From: Zygnema cylindricum
Taxonomy: Eukaryota > Streptophyta > Zygnematophyceae > Zygnematales > Zygnemataceae
Reading direction: 5' to 3'
Assembly (NCBI GenBank): GCA_037447655.1
Contig: JBBHKE010000658.1
Coordinates: 90,364-132,874 of the forward strand
DNA length: 42,511 bases
Below the pieces are notes generated by a model that did not search any database, was not told the DNA's origin, and saw only the letters and a program-made list of their open reading frames with translations. The translations under genes were made by a program, and so were the position numbers. Every line of letters starts with the position of its first letter. Position 1 is the first letter of the stretch. Below are positions 21,641 to 32,117 of this stretch, one piece after another.

Positions 21641-24600
21641 CTCTAGGGTGCCACCTTTAATGGATCTGGGTTCATCTATTGGGAAGCCATGATGATGGGA
21701 GCTTTGTGTGAAAAACGATACTGGGGTATCGTCAGTGGACAAGTGAAACGTCCACCTTCGCGAACTCCACCAGGATTTGGGGGAGTAAGGTTTTCTGCAA
21801 CAACGGCTGCCTCAGCGAAGGAGGCAGATGATGGGGACAGTAGTGTGTCCGAAAAGGAGAAAGGGAAGGAGACACCCCTCACTCCTATTGCCACAGTATC
21901 GGGAGCGGCGACCGTGAAGACCGTGGAGAACGATACTCAAATGTGGGAGGATGTAAACATGGCTGCAAAGAACTTCATTCTAAGGCACCTCACTCAAGGT
22001 TTGGCCACTCCTCATCTTCACATTTACAAGGCCGAGGAGTTGTGGGAGAGTGTGGTGGAGATTTATAGAGCTGGAACTATTCAGGAGCTCCAGTTGGCTG
22101 AGCAAAAGCTATTGAGTTACACTTACAAAGGAGGAAAGATGTTAGATTACTGTAAGGATCTTTTTTGTTTGTATATGGAAATGGAAAGTGCCGGGTGGAC
22201 AGGTACAATGAAAATGAAAGTTAACACCCATATCATGAAATTACCAGATGAGTTCGAAAACATAGTGTACCGAGTACGAGAATGCCTGATAGTTCATGGA
22301 AATGGATTACAGTAGTCAGGATGATACTTGTGCAGGAAAACACAATGAAGATTAGGAGAGGAGGAAAGAGCATTCAAGCTCTAGCAACAGGAGGGGACCG
22401 ATGGGGGAAGGACCCGAAGATACCTTATAGAGGGGAAAGAGATAATTCTGGGGGACAGAGGCCCCCAAAGGGTCTTTGTCATTATTGCAAAAAGTCGGGA
22501 CACTTTATTGCAGATTGTGTCAAGCTATCGGAGCTGAGGCTCGAAGAAAACCCTGGAGGGGGTTCTTCCGGAGGGAAGAAAAAGGCACTTGTGGTTACAA
22601 AAGTGTCAGGAGAAACCGAGGATGAGTCATCTGAGGAGGATGGGGAGCTTCTTCTTGACGAGAATCTGGAGGAGAATGAGATCCTTCGGAGGCAGAAGTG
22701 TGCCCTTGGAGCAATTCGGGAAGCTCCACAGGAACAATGGATCATCGACTCAGGTGCATCCATGCATATGTGTCGTGATAAAGAACTCTTCACAAAGCTA
22801 AGAAAGATTCCTACTGTAGAGATAGAGTTTGGGGATGGGAGAGTGGTTACTACAAATCTAGTGGGATCAGTAGATCTGAAAGTCTAAGTGGAGGGTAAGA
22901 CTTCTATACTTACATTCTCAGATATACTTTACATTCCTCAGCTGAGTAAAAATCTTGTCTCTACGTCTGTGTTAGATGACAAAGAGTTTGATACCTTCCC
23001 TAGAAAGGGAGTCTTTACAGCTAAGTATGGGGATGAAGTTTACTTCAGAGCAAATAAGGATAGCCAAGGAATGTTTAGGCTTAACTTGAGTAATGAAAAG
23101 AAGAATGCTTACTATGTTGGTGTTCCTAAGGTGATGATTTGGCATAAGCGGTTGGGGCATGTACATTTTGATAGGTTAAGGGAAATGAAAAAACTTGGGG
23201 TAGTAGATGGCATTGAGTTTGGGGATAATGAAATGATGGATGATTGTAGTGGTTGTGCTCAAGGTAAGGCTCACAGACTTCCCTTTCCCAAAGCCGCCAC
23301 ATATAGAGGTGAGAAAGTATTAGATTTAGTCCACACAGATATTTGGGGGCCTGCAAAAGTACCTTCGGTTGGAGGAAAGAGGTTTATGATGACAATAACT
23401 GATGACTGGTCTAGATACTCTAGAGTCTACTTTCTGAAAACAAAGTCTGAAGCATCAACTTACTTCAAAGAATATAAAGCTTGGAGTGAGAAGTTGCATG
23501 AAACCCCCATTAAAAGGATAAGGAGTGATAATGGGGGGGAATATACCTCTAACGAGTTTGAGGAATATTTGAGAGATGAGGGAGTGCAGCACCAGAAAAC
23601 TGTACCATATAACCCAGAACAAAATGGCGTAGCTGAGAGGTTAAATCGAACATTTGGAGATAGAGTACGCAGTATGTTGGCCGACAAGAAAATAGGAAAG
23701 AGATTTTGGGCAAATCGAACATTAGGAGATAGTGTACGCAGTATGTTGGCCGACAAGATAATAGGAAAGAGATTTTGGGCAGAAGCAATGAACTGTGCCA
23801 ACTACATTAAGAATAGAGTCCTTACCTCAGCTATAAAGGGAGTGACACCTTATGAGTGATGGGTTGGAAGGAAACCAGATATCTCACACCTTAAAGTATT
23901 TGGTAGCCAAGTTTACAGTCTTGACACGGATAGGAAAAACTGGAAACTAGATGCTAAGGGAAAACCTGGATACATTGTGGGATATGATGAGGATGTTAAG
24001 GGATAAAGAGTCTATGACTTAGCAAATAAAGATATCATCTGGTCAAACACTTAGTTGTCATGGATGAAGGGAAGTCATTTGACCCCTTCAAATATACAAA
24101 GAAGATAAGGATCAGATTTGAGTCCGAAAGTGATGAGAATTTGGTTGTTCCCGAAATGGACATGAGTGAAACCGTGATTACAGATTCAGGGGAGATTGAA
24201 GATACAGGAGAGTCACCGAAAACCTCACATACTCCTATGGACTTCGAGGAGATAGAAGAAGCGGGACAAGAACCGGTTTCCATGGACAGGGGAGCCGATG
24301 AGACAGTGAGAAGAAATCCAAGACTTCCATCCATTCCAGCTTCAGAGTTTGAGGGAGGAAGGAGGAGCAGCAAAAGGATACAGGAAAAACAAGCTGCTCA
24401 TAAGGTAACTAAGCTATCTCACCCAGATGAGCCTCAGTCTTACTAAGAGGCAGTGAATAGTCCAGAGAAAGAAAGATGGATTAGAGCCATAAATGATGAG
24501 ATGGCTTCTATCATGGAAGCAAATACTGGGAACTAGCGGATTGCCCTCTAGACAGAAAAACCTATTGGATGTAAATAGGTATTTAAACTAAAACTGAACC

Positions 24601-26019
24601 CAGATAATACAATTGAGAGGTATAAGGCTCGATTGGTAGCGAAGGGGTTCACCCAAAAAGAGGGGATTGACTATGAGGAGACCTTTGCTCCAGTTGTTCG
24701 GTTCCCATCGGTAAGGATTCTCCTCAGTCTGGCCGCAGTGGAAGACATGGAAATTCATCAGATGGATATTTAGACTGCTTTTCTCAATGGTGAGTTAGAG
24801 GAAGAAATTTATATGAGGCAACCCGAGGGGTTTGTGGAAGAAGGAGAAGAGAGAAAAGTCTGCAGGCTCATAAAGTCCTTATATGGACTGAAACAGGCTC
24901 CCCGACAGTGGAATAAGAAACTAGATGAGTTTCTCACCGATCCGGGATACATTCGGATCAGCTCTGACCATTCTATCTATATGTTTGAAGATGAGAATGG
25001 TGTCATTTTTATTGCAATTTATGTGGATGATCTACTTGTGTTAAGTAAGTCTTTGGAGAATGTCAATAGGCTAAAGAAAGATCTTAGGGGCAGATTTGAT
25101 ATGAAGGATTTAGGGGAGGCAAAATATATTTTGGGGATCCAAATGAAGAGAGATAGGGGGAAGAAGATTATCAGACTTACTCAGAAAGAAGCAATAAGTA
25201 ATATGATTGAGAAATTCTTGATGGAAAATGCTAACAGTTGTACCACTCCCATGGACTTGAAAAAGTAAGTGATGGGAGTGTAGAAGGAGGAGTGATGATC
25301 TTACATGATCAGATGAGTCCAGAGGAGAGAGAGTTTATGAAGTCTATCCCTTATAGATAGGTCGTAGGAAGTTTAATTTATTTTATAAACTGTACCAGGC
25401 CGGACATAGCGGCAGCAGTTGGAGTACTCAATAGGAGTCTTAATGATCCTAGGAAGAGAGACTGGGAGGCAGCCAAGAGAGTCATGAGATATCTGGTTGG
25501 AACCAGAGAATTATGGTTGCATTTGGGGGGGGAGCACACTGATATCACCACTTGGAGTGATGCTAGTTATGGGGATGCACTATGAGAAGATGCACTTCTG
25601 GATATGTTTTGTATGTGGGGGAAGGTGCTTGCTGTTAGAGCAGTAAGCAACAAAAGGTGGTTGCTCAGTCTACTATGGAGGCTGAGTATATGGCGTCTTG
25701 TTCTGCTGTAAAAGAACTAATGTGGGTAAAATCATTGTTACAAGAATTGGGATTTATGAAGGAGGGAGTGCATGAAATCTTTTGCGATAATCAAGCTGCA
25801 ATTGCAATTGCAGCCAATCCAAAACACCATTTCAAAGAAAAACATATGGACATAAGATTAAGCTTCATAAGAGAAAAAGTTGAAAATAAAATTGTAAATC
25901 TTGTGTATACATCTGATGAAGAAATGGTGGCTGACATGATGACCAAACGTGTGCCCTCTCCTAAACTAAAATATTGTCGAGAAAAATGCGGGTTGAAAGA
26001 AAAATTAAAATTAGACTAG
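21630..26019 (+). pseudogene. Copia A gag-pol (Gag, protease, integrase, RT, RNase H)
   Basis: The main Gag frame runs 21689-22315 (FIYWEAMMMGALCE just upstream in the same frame). The zinc knuckle CHYCKKSGHFIADC is at 22477-22518 and protease DSG at 22747-22755. A stop at 22885-22887 separates the protease from integrase (22888-23859: HKRLGH, DLVHTDIWGP, SDNGGEYTSNEFEEYL, NPEQNGVAERLNRT). A 69-bp in-frame tandem duplication in integrase repeats 23 residues after the Glu motif. RT is broken by stops near 24002, 24446, 24573 and 24772, then continues open from 24813 with LYGLKQAPRQWNKKLDEF and YVDD (25020-25031). RNase H at 25657-26019 contains STMEAEYMA and KHMDIRLSFIREKV. Lesions are few and scattered, so this is a dead but fairly recent copy. 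Confidence 0.93.
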
Positions 26020-26032
26020 AAAATAAGGGGAG
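26020..26032 (+). promoter_or_regulatory. Polypurine tract of copia A
   Basis: A purine-rich run (GAAAATAAGGGGAG) lies directly before the 3' LTR, where plus-strand DNA synthesis is primed. The same tract precedes the copia B 3' LTR at 27770-27782. Confidence 0.7.
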
Positions 26033-27079
26033 TGTTGAAATTCATAGATTTCTAGAGTATTTTCTAGGTTTAAATATGTTTTTATAAAAGGAAAAGAAAA
26101 AGGACGGACAGCCTGCCTCCACCTCCGCTCTCTAGCCCCCATACTTGTTGTAGTCACTGAAGGTTAGAGAGAGAGGTTGATCCATGGCTGCCTTAGTTCA
26201 ACAAACAGCTATTTTTAGTAGGTTACTAAAAATATACTTCACGGACCAGAGATTTGATCCTGGTACCTACGGTTCGTCAAGTTGACCGGTAGCGGTCAGC
26301 TTTATCCTAATAGGCTAGGACCAATGCTAAGTGCTATGGTATGTGATAGATATATATATAGTTTGAGTGGATAAAATTCATTTAACTAGAAATGTATACA
26401 GCGTACATAGATTCAGTTTTATAAAGTACGTCGTACGATGCTAATTCAAAACGAATACCACGCATTATATTTTGACATCGAAACAAATGCCGCGCAAGTA
26501 TTTATCACGGCTAAGATTGCGTTTCGCGTAAAATCCAACGGCGCACATCATCGCCAAAATCCCGGAGTGGTCACTTTGGCGTTTTGTGACGTGGCATCAC
26601 CTGGCGCCACGTGGGGAAACATCATTCGGTCGCGGGAATTCCGAGGAACGTACGGATGAGTGGAAAGTATACACGCGTCCACTTATGGCCTTGTCGTACA
26701 GAGGCCGTACAGAAAGTACATCGGCAGTAGTACTTTCTAGTACTATACAGTTTTGTGATTGGTTCGTACAGGCAGTAGATAGGAGCTGTGAGAGGGAATT
26801 AGGAAAAACTAGGACTTAGGAAAATTTAGGTAGATAGTCCTCTCTCTCAGAGAGTTTGTATAAATTGGCATCTTTGCCACCCTATAACTTATCGCCTGGT
26901 TGGCCGTTTTCAGTGATTCTTTTTTCTACGGACTCAGGGGAGTCCAGGCTACACAAGGGTGCAGTCAAATTGTCAGTTTGCCTTCTTGGGCAGCAGTGGT
27001 TGTGGCTTAAAGTGGGTTAGTTAAATACTATCTAGAGGCTTCCTGTATTCTGTGGTCCAATGGAGGACAGAGAATTGCA
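26033..27079 (+). mobile_element. Copia A, 3' LTR
   Basis: The LTR begins TGTTGAAATTCATAG and ends AGAGAATTGCA (1047 bp). It is bounded on the right by target duplication GAACA. Its first half is much more diverged from the 5' LTR than its second half. Confidence 0.92.
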
Positions 27080-27769
27080 GAACAGAAGTTCATGCAGAGT
27101 ATTCCTTACAGGCAAGTAGTGGGAAGTCTAATCTATTTTATGAATTGTACCCGGCCGGATTTAGCTGCAGCTGTAGGAGTGCTGAGTAGAAGTCTAAATT
27201 CTCCCACTAAAAAGGATTGGGAGGCAGCTAAGAGAGTCCTTAGATATTTGGTAGGAACTAGAGATCTATGGTTGCATTTGGGTGGGGAGAATACTGACAT
27301 CACTACTTGGAGTGATGCCAGTTATGGTGATGCTCCGATGAGGAGATGTACTTCTGGATATGTATTATATGTGGGTGATGGGGCTTGCTGTTGGAGTAGC
27401 AAACAGCAAAAGGTTATTGCTCAGTCCACCATGGAGGCTGAGTATATGGCCTCTTGCTCTGCTGTAAAAGAATTGATGTGGGTCAAGTCTTTGCTTGGTG
27501 AGCTTGGTCACCTTAAGAGTGGTGTGCAGAAAATATTTTGTGATAATCAGGCAGCAATCGCTATTTCTGCCAATCCTAAACACCATTTTAAAGCCAAACA
27601 CATGGACATCAGACTCAGCTTTGTTAGAGAGAAAGTAGAAAAAAAAATAATCAGTTTAGAGTACAGACCAGATAGTGAGATGGTAGCAGATATGATGACC
27701 AAACCTGTGGCTTCCCCTAAGCTATTTTTTTGCAGGGAGAAGTGTGGTCTGAAATTAAAGATTGACTAG
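27080..27769 (+). pseudogene. Copia B gag-pol, last part (RT thumb and RNase H)
   Basis: This is the continuation of the copia B polyprotein after copia A. The frame is fully open from the insertion site to its natural stop TAG (27767-27769). It contains MQSIPYRQVVGSLIYF, the connection (YLVGTRDLWLHLGG) and RNase H with TWSDASYGD, STMEAEYMA, FCDNQAAIAI and KHMDIRLSFVREKV. It is followed by the polypurine tract and the 3' LTR. Confidence 0.93.
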
Positions 27770-27782
27770 AAAATAAGGGGAG

Positions 27783-28823
27783 TGTAGAAACTAATGGATT
27801 TATTAGTATTTTCTAGGTCTAAATAGAAATAGAAAGAAGCCGAGGCAGTCTACCTCTAACTTCTCTCTCCAACTCTCAAACTTGTCGCAGTCACTGAGAC
27901 ATTGGAGAGGAAGCTAGAGCCATGGCTACCTTGGCTATCCTAAGGTTTACGGGAATTTTATTTTAGGGTTTATTTATTTATCTAAAAGATATTTGCCGGC
28001 GGCAGGATTTGATCACTGTACCTACTGGCCGGCAGACAGGAAATAGCCGGACGCCTTAGCCGTTAAGTCTAGGATTAGTGTTAGGTACTATATAGTTTGA
28101 TAATAATTGAAAGATGTATACGTACGATAAATTCATTTAACTGTTACGGATTACGGGATACATAGATCCGGTACGGATGACGGTACGGATTACGAATCAA
28201 TACCGCGCATTTGTTTCGGAAGTGAAATAAATACCGCGCATGTATTTATTACGGCTACGATTAAATCTGAATTTAATCGGACGGCCGGAATTAGCGCCGA
28301 GATCGCGGAGGAAGATTTCGGCGGTTTGTGGCCATCGCCACATCGGATGACGCGTGGCGAAATTCCGTTGGATTGTAGAATCTCCGGAGATTATGGCACC
28401 GAATCCGGATTTGACATGTGTCGATATTTTGGCCATGTCGTACAATGTCCGTACATAAAGTACACCGGCAGCTGTACTTTTGCGTACGGAACTCAATTCT
28501 GATTGGTTCCGTACATCAGTAGATAGAGTCTGTGAGAGAGATAGGACTTAGAAAAATTAGAAGATAGGACCCCCTCTTCCAGAGAGCTTCTGTACAAAAG
28601 GTCAACTTTGACCCTCCATAACTTACTGCTCAGGGGAGCAAATTCAGAGATTCTTTTTGCTACCGACTCAGGGGAGTCTTGCCTTTACAGGGGTGGAAGT
28701 GGTCAGGGTTTTTGTCTGCCAGGGTGGCAGTTATTTTTTCTGGAACACAAAGGGGTCAGGATTATCCTAGAGGCTTCTTGGAAGCTGTCTACTCTGAGGA
28801 CTTATGGAGGTCTCAGAGTTTCA
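27783..28823 (+). mobile_element. Copia B, 3' LTR
   Basis: The LTR begins TGTAGAAACTAATGG and ends CAGAGTTTCA (1041 bp). It carries a 12-bp extra tandem unit (GGTACGGATGAC) near 28170 compared with the 5' LTR. The right target duplication GACCA follows at 28824-28828, within the gypsy methyltransferase. Confidence 0.92.
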
Positions 28824-28828
28824 GACCA

Positions 28829-29472
28829 CCTGTTTTCTTCTATCATCTGTGGGGTGAACATTTTCCCCGGCGTACCCCACTGGCGTGTCCTTACGTTTCT
28901 GTATCTCTATTATCAGTCGCGTCATCTGGAAAAATGTTCTGCTACGGACATCCTGATGTCCCCGGCCTTTACTTGCTAACGAATACCCTTGGTATGGCCA
29001 TCCACCTACCACCAGATCTACTCGTCCCCGCTTTTCCAAATGTGGATTGGTGATGTTGTCCACATTCTGGGGAAGTTTGCGGTGAGAATTAGACATGGCA
29101 GATATGGGGAGTTACTGTGGGTAAAGTTGGTGAAGCTGCTGTAGTCTATACTCGCTGAGTGCAAGGGTGTCCGGGTCAATCGCGACTGCCGAGTATGTTT
29201 CTACTGTGTATCTAGCTTTCAAGACGGCTTCCAGGTCGGAACTAATACCAGAAAATGATGATAGAATCCTAAGTCCCGAGGGCGGGATCTCCATTGACAC
29301 CACTTGTCGATTGAAGTCCTTCCTGTTTTGAGAAACTGTTGGAAGTTCTGACCAGAGAACCTTTGCTGTTCTGTGCGGTATGGCGGCAAAGCTTCTGTCC
29401 ACTTCCCGCCGAAGTGTGGCCATCTGTACCAATTTATTATGATACTCACTTTCTCACCATTTGGAAATAGGG
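28829..29472 (-). pseudogene. Gypsy C C5-cytosine DNA methyltransferase, N-terminal half
   Basis: The frame continues in register from the protease across two stops (29476-29478 TAG and a TGA shortly after). Motif I is GLRILSSFSGISSDLEAVL (29240-29275), the S-adenosylmethionine-binding F-S-G-I. An acidic residue follows in AVAIDPDTLAL. Motif IV is DLVVGGWPYQGYSLASKG, where Tyr (codon 28992-28994, TAC) replaces the catalytic Cys of P-C-Q. Motif VI is GYAGENVHP (about 28852-28870), with the E-N-V of the family. FFQMTRLIIEI between IV and VI is like the FFE-x-x-RLL of DNMT3 enzymes. An active enzyme of this type would transfer a methyl group to C5 of cytosine in DNA. This copy cannot, given Cys to Tyr and the stops. 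It is an internal polyprotein domain, not a host gene, because protease precedes it and RT follows. Confidence 0.82.
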
Positions 29473-29477
29473 AATTG

Positions 29478-30605
29478 CTATATGGATTCAGCAATATCTG
29501 TGGAGTCTCTGAACAGCTCCGAAGGTGTTGATGCAGAGTATACGGGATAGCATCTAGATACCGAAATATTTGTTTCCCCACGGTTCCATAAATCTAGGGG
29601 GACCACCACTTTGGTGCCCTTTGTGTCCTCCGGGTCTAAAACAGTAATCTGTTCCTTCCACACGCTCAATTCCATATTCAACCTGGTCCAAGTAGCCATA
29701 CCTAGCAAAATTTCAAACTGCTTACCTTCCACCACTACGAAGGGGAGTTGATTTAGTACAAAATGGCCTGCGTCATCACCAAATTTGATTTCCATTGCTT
29801 TGATGATGTCGTATACTGGTTGACCTCCACTGTTGATTGTACTCAGGCAGATGTCACTTGGAGTGATTTTCGGTCGGAGTTCCTCGGGCATTTGTTGTAA
29901 TGCTAATGTGGTAATGAGATTTGGGAGAGCTCCCGTGTCTACCACAACATCCTGATACCCGCTGTATCCATTGAGTTTAAAATTTCTCGTCATGTTATGA
30001 ATAAGAGCCACCGACAAGGCCTTATAATCTCTATCCGCCATAGAGGTTTTTGGTTCAACCGCCATGAAGCTTGTCTTAGGTGGTTCTGCCAACATGACCA
30101 TTTCCCTCTTGGTGTGAATCTTGTCCCCTAATGCCTGTATGAGTGTTTTTTCGGGCAAATTAAGGGAGAAGGCTAGCGATTTGACGTGAGTCAGAGCGTA
30201 GGGCATCAAGTGCCGTACTAGCATTACTGCCGGTTTGGAGGAAAGAGGGAGAGCTTTGGGCGATGAAATAGGTGAATCGTCGTCTTCTGATTTCTCCTGT
30301 TCCCCTACCCCTGCTTCCTCACTTTCTTCGTCAAAATTCCCTGTTGGAGGTGTCATCGGCGGATCTGTGGTTGGTCTTTTAGCCAAGAATCGGTCGAACC
30401 ATTCTTGATCTGTCTCAGTGGTTGAAGGATCTTTTTCCGATTGGGGTTTCTTAAAATTTTCGAAACCAGGATGAAGTTTCTTTGGTGCTGAGGGAGGCGG
30501 ATGATTCGGCTTTAGGCCCAACCCAATGTCACTGTTCAGGAGGATTGCTCTGGGTGTGAAGGATAAAGGACCGGTGGCTTTATGGCTGTGGTCCTGTTGT
30601 TCCAT
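29478..30605 (-). pseudogene. Gypsy C Gag C-terminal part and aspartic protease
   Basis: The open frame is 375 residues. Residues 1-200 are a low-complexity, proline- and acid-rich linker without a recognised fold. Residues about 205-330 form a retropepsin: VVVDTGALPNLI (D-T-G active site), then INSGGQPVYDIIKAMEIKF and the second conserved motif FEILLGMATW. It would cut the element's polyprotein. No CCHC zinc knuckle is evident. The frame ends at TAG 29478 (IAESI then stop) and then stays in register with the methyltransferase, which indicates a protease-methyltransferase polyprotein in the parent element. Confidence 0.82.
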
Positions 30606-30723
30606 CGGTTGTTTGTCCCTTCTCTAAGAGGACGTTGTAGATCGCAGTTGCTTACGACTGTCCCCTACTCCAACGTTCCAGGCTACCCGATTACTTCGTG
30701 GATCTGCACCCAACCCCTTCTTG

Positions 30724-32023
30724 TTAGCCCCTGCTGTGTCCTTCTCTTCCCGCGAAAGAGAAGATTTTTGTCCAAGGTTCCGGTGAGGCCCTGCGATCTC
30801 GCGTAGTAGGAGGGGTGGCCTGTGCCAGAGGTTGTCCTTCTACCGAGGTACCTGTCCTAAGAGAAGGAGATACCTGTCCCCTAAGGATTCCCCCTGATCT
30901 CCGTTTAGCCTCCCGTATTAGGAGCAGATCCTGTTCCAATGCTTTCTTCCTTTCTTCTTCCAAAGCATCCCAATCTATTGTAACGGGTTTGGCCCCCGCC
31001 GTAGCCCGACTATGAGATTGCAGGATATCCACCGGTTTCTGGGTACTTCTCACTACACCCGAGAGATTAGCAATCCCTAAGCTGGGTACCTCGGGGTCCG
31101 TAGGTCTCGAACGGCATAATCCTTTAGAAGGTCAAACCACCGGCACTGAGGGAGAAATGGTAGGCAAAACTGAGGTGGAAGGAAAGAAAGGCTCCTCTTT
31201 CGCTAGGGGAACAAATTGGCCTTTGTTATCCCTATGGTTGAACTTGAAATCTCTCTTTGATTCTGGCAATTTCCGCTTGCAGGTCTCTTCACCTGCCCGG
31301 GCCCGATAAGTTTTCCGGCCCCTAGATTGTTTACTGGTTCCAGTGTCTTGAGATAAAGTGGGTTGTTGACTCGAAGTCGCTGTCCTTCCCTGTTACTCCC
31401 GGACAGAGGTTGAAGAACCGCTCTTAGACAAACTTCTTAGGATTTCAACTACACCTCCTACTGGGCGTATGATCCGGGCTCGGTCGCTCTTGGCAACCCG
31501 CTCCACAAGCTCCTTCTTCACCTTTAACTCATAGATGTTGTGTAGAGCTAAAATTTCCTTGCGACCTAGCCGACTAGAATCTAACAAGATTTCAGGATCC
31601 ACATGCGTCTCCACTACTGGAGCTTTAGACCTGGTATACCGTACCACTTCGGGAAGTGGTCCACGAATCGTTTTCTTATGTACCAGAACCTTCCTACGGG
31701 AATTTAGGAGCTTCAACCAGTCATTCCTCCTTCTCGATGACCCTATCCCTGGTGGCCTCAGACAATGTAGGGAAGTTCTCAAAGGAAAAAACCGGCGGAG
31801 GTAGGGGAGACGGTTGCTTCTCTGGCCGTTTGGGAGGAGTCTCAACTAGGACAGGCATAGGCATCATTCCCTTGAGAAACTGCTCTATGTTTAAAGTGTA
31901 AGCAAAGGGGAGTGCTTCCTCCGGCACCTGCGACTCTTCCATTTGGGCCACTGCTTCCTGCCTCTCCCGCTCTTCCTGATTTACACCTTTAAGGTCTCGA
32001 TCCTGATCATCCCCTCCTCCCAT
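30724..32023 (-). pseudogene. Gypsy C gag, N-terminal and central part
   Basis: The start ATG at 32021-32023 gives MGGGDDQDRDLKG and then a Glu-rich stretch (EERERQEAVAQMEE). Further on are LNIEQFLKGMMPMPVLVE, a proline-rich linker and NFPTLSEA. The frame shifts near 31721-31845 into EVVRYTRSKAP, KEILALHNIYELKVKKE and RARIIRPVGGVVEIL (ending 31393), and later into DWDALEEERKKALEQDLLL (31053-30724). It has the same order as copy D (6998-10540), and the position just inside the 5' LTR fits Gag. No known Gag fold is recognised with certainty. The name rests on position and on the downstream protease and RT. Confidence 0.65.
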
Positions 32024-32117
32024 GGATGACTTGAAAAGAGGAGCTAAATCTCCTTATAAAAGTACACTACCCTAACCAGCTATCCTCTTTAACTCAAAAG
32101 GGGACACGTGGGCTTTT

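Larger units (their letters stand above)
20580..27079 (+). mobile_element. Copia element A, nested in copia B
   Basis: This is a full-length 6.5-kb Ty1/copia element with LTRs at 20580-21625 and 26033-27079 and a perfect 5-bp target duplication GAACA (20575-20579 and 27080-27084). Without the insertion the RT frame of copia B resumes (SPDE, then KFMQSIPYRQVVGSLIYF). The coding region is close to that of copia B. Several stops and frameshifts make it inactive. Confidence 0.94.
15899..28823 (+). mobile_element. Copia element B, nested in gypsy C and itself split by copia A
   Basis: This Ty1/copia element has LTRs at 15899-16927 and 27783-28823 and a perfect 5-bp target duplication, GACCA (15894-15898 and 28824-28828). 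On removal of the element and one duplication, the gypsy methyltransferase frame reads through. Without the inner element A (20580-27079) the element is about 6.4 kb. Gag, protease, integrase, RT and RNase H are in the copia order. A polypurine tract (AAAATAAGGGGAG) precedes the 3' LTR. Confidence 0.93.

Noticed and set aside
28829-29472. A host cytosine methyltransferase gene disrupted by a transposon
   Set aside because: The domain is in the same frame as the upstream retroviral-type protease, is followed by gypsy RT on the same strand and lies between the element's LTRs. No introns or host exons are seen.
29219-29581. Minus-strand frame of 120 residues overlapping the methyltransferase start
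   Set aside because: It is an out-of-frame shadow. The frame with motif I and the protease continuity is the other one.
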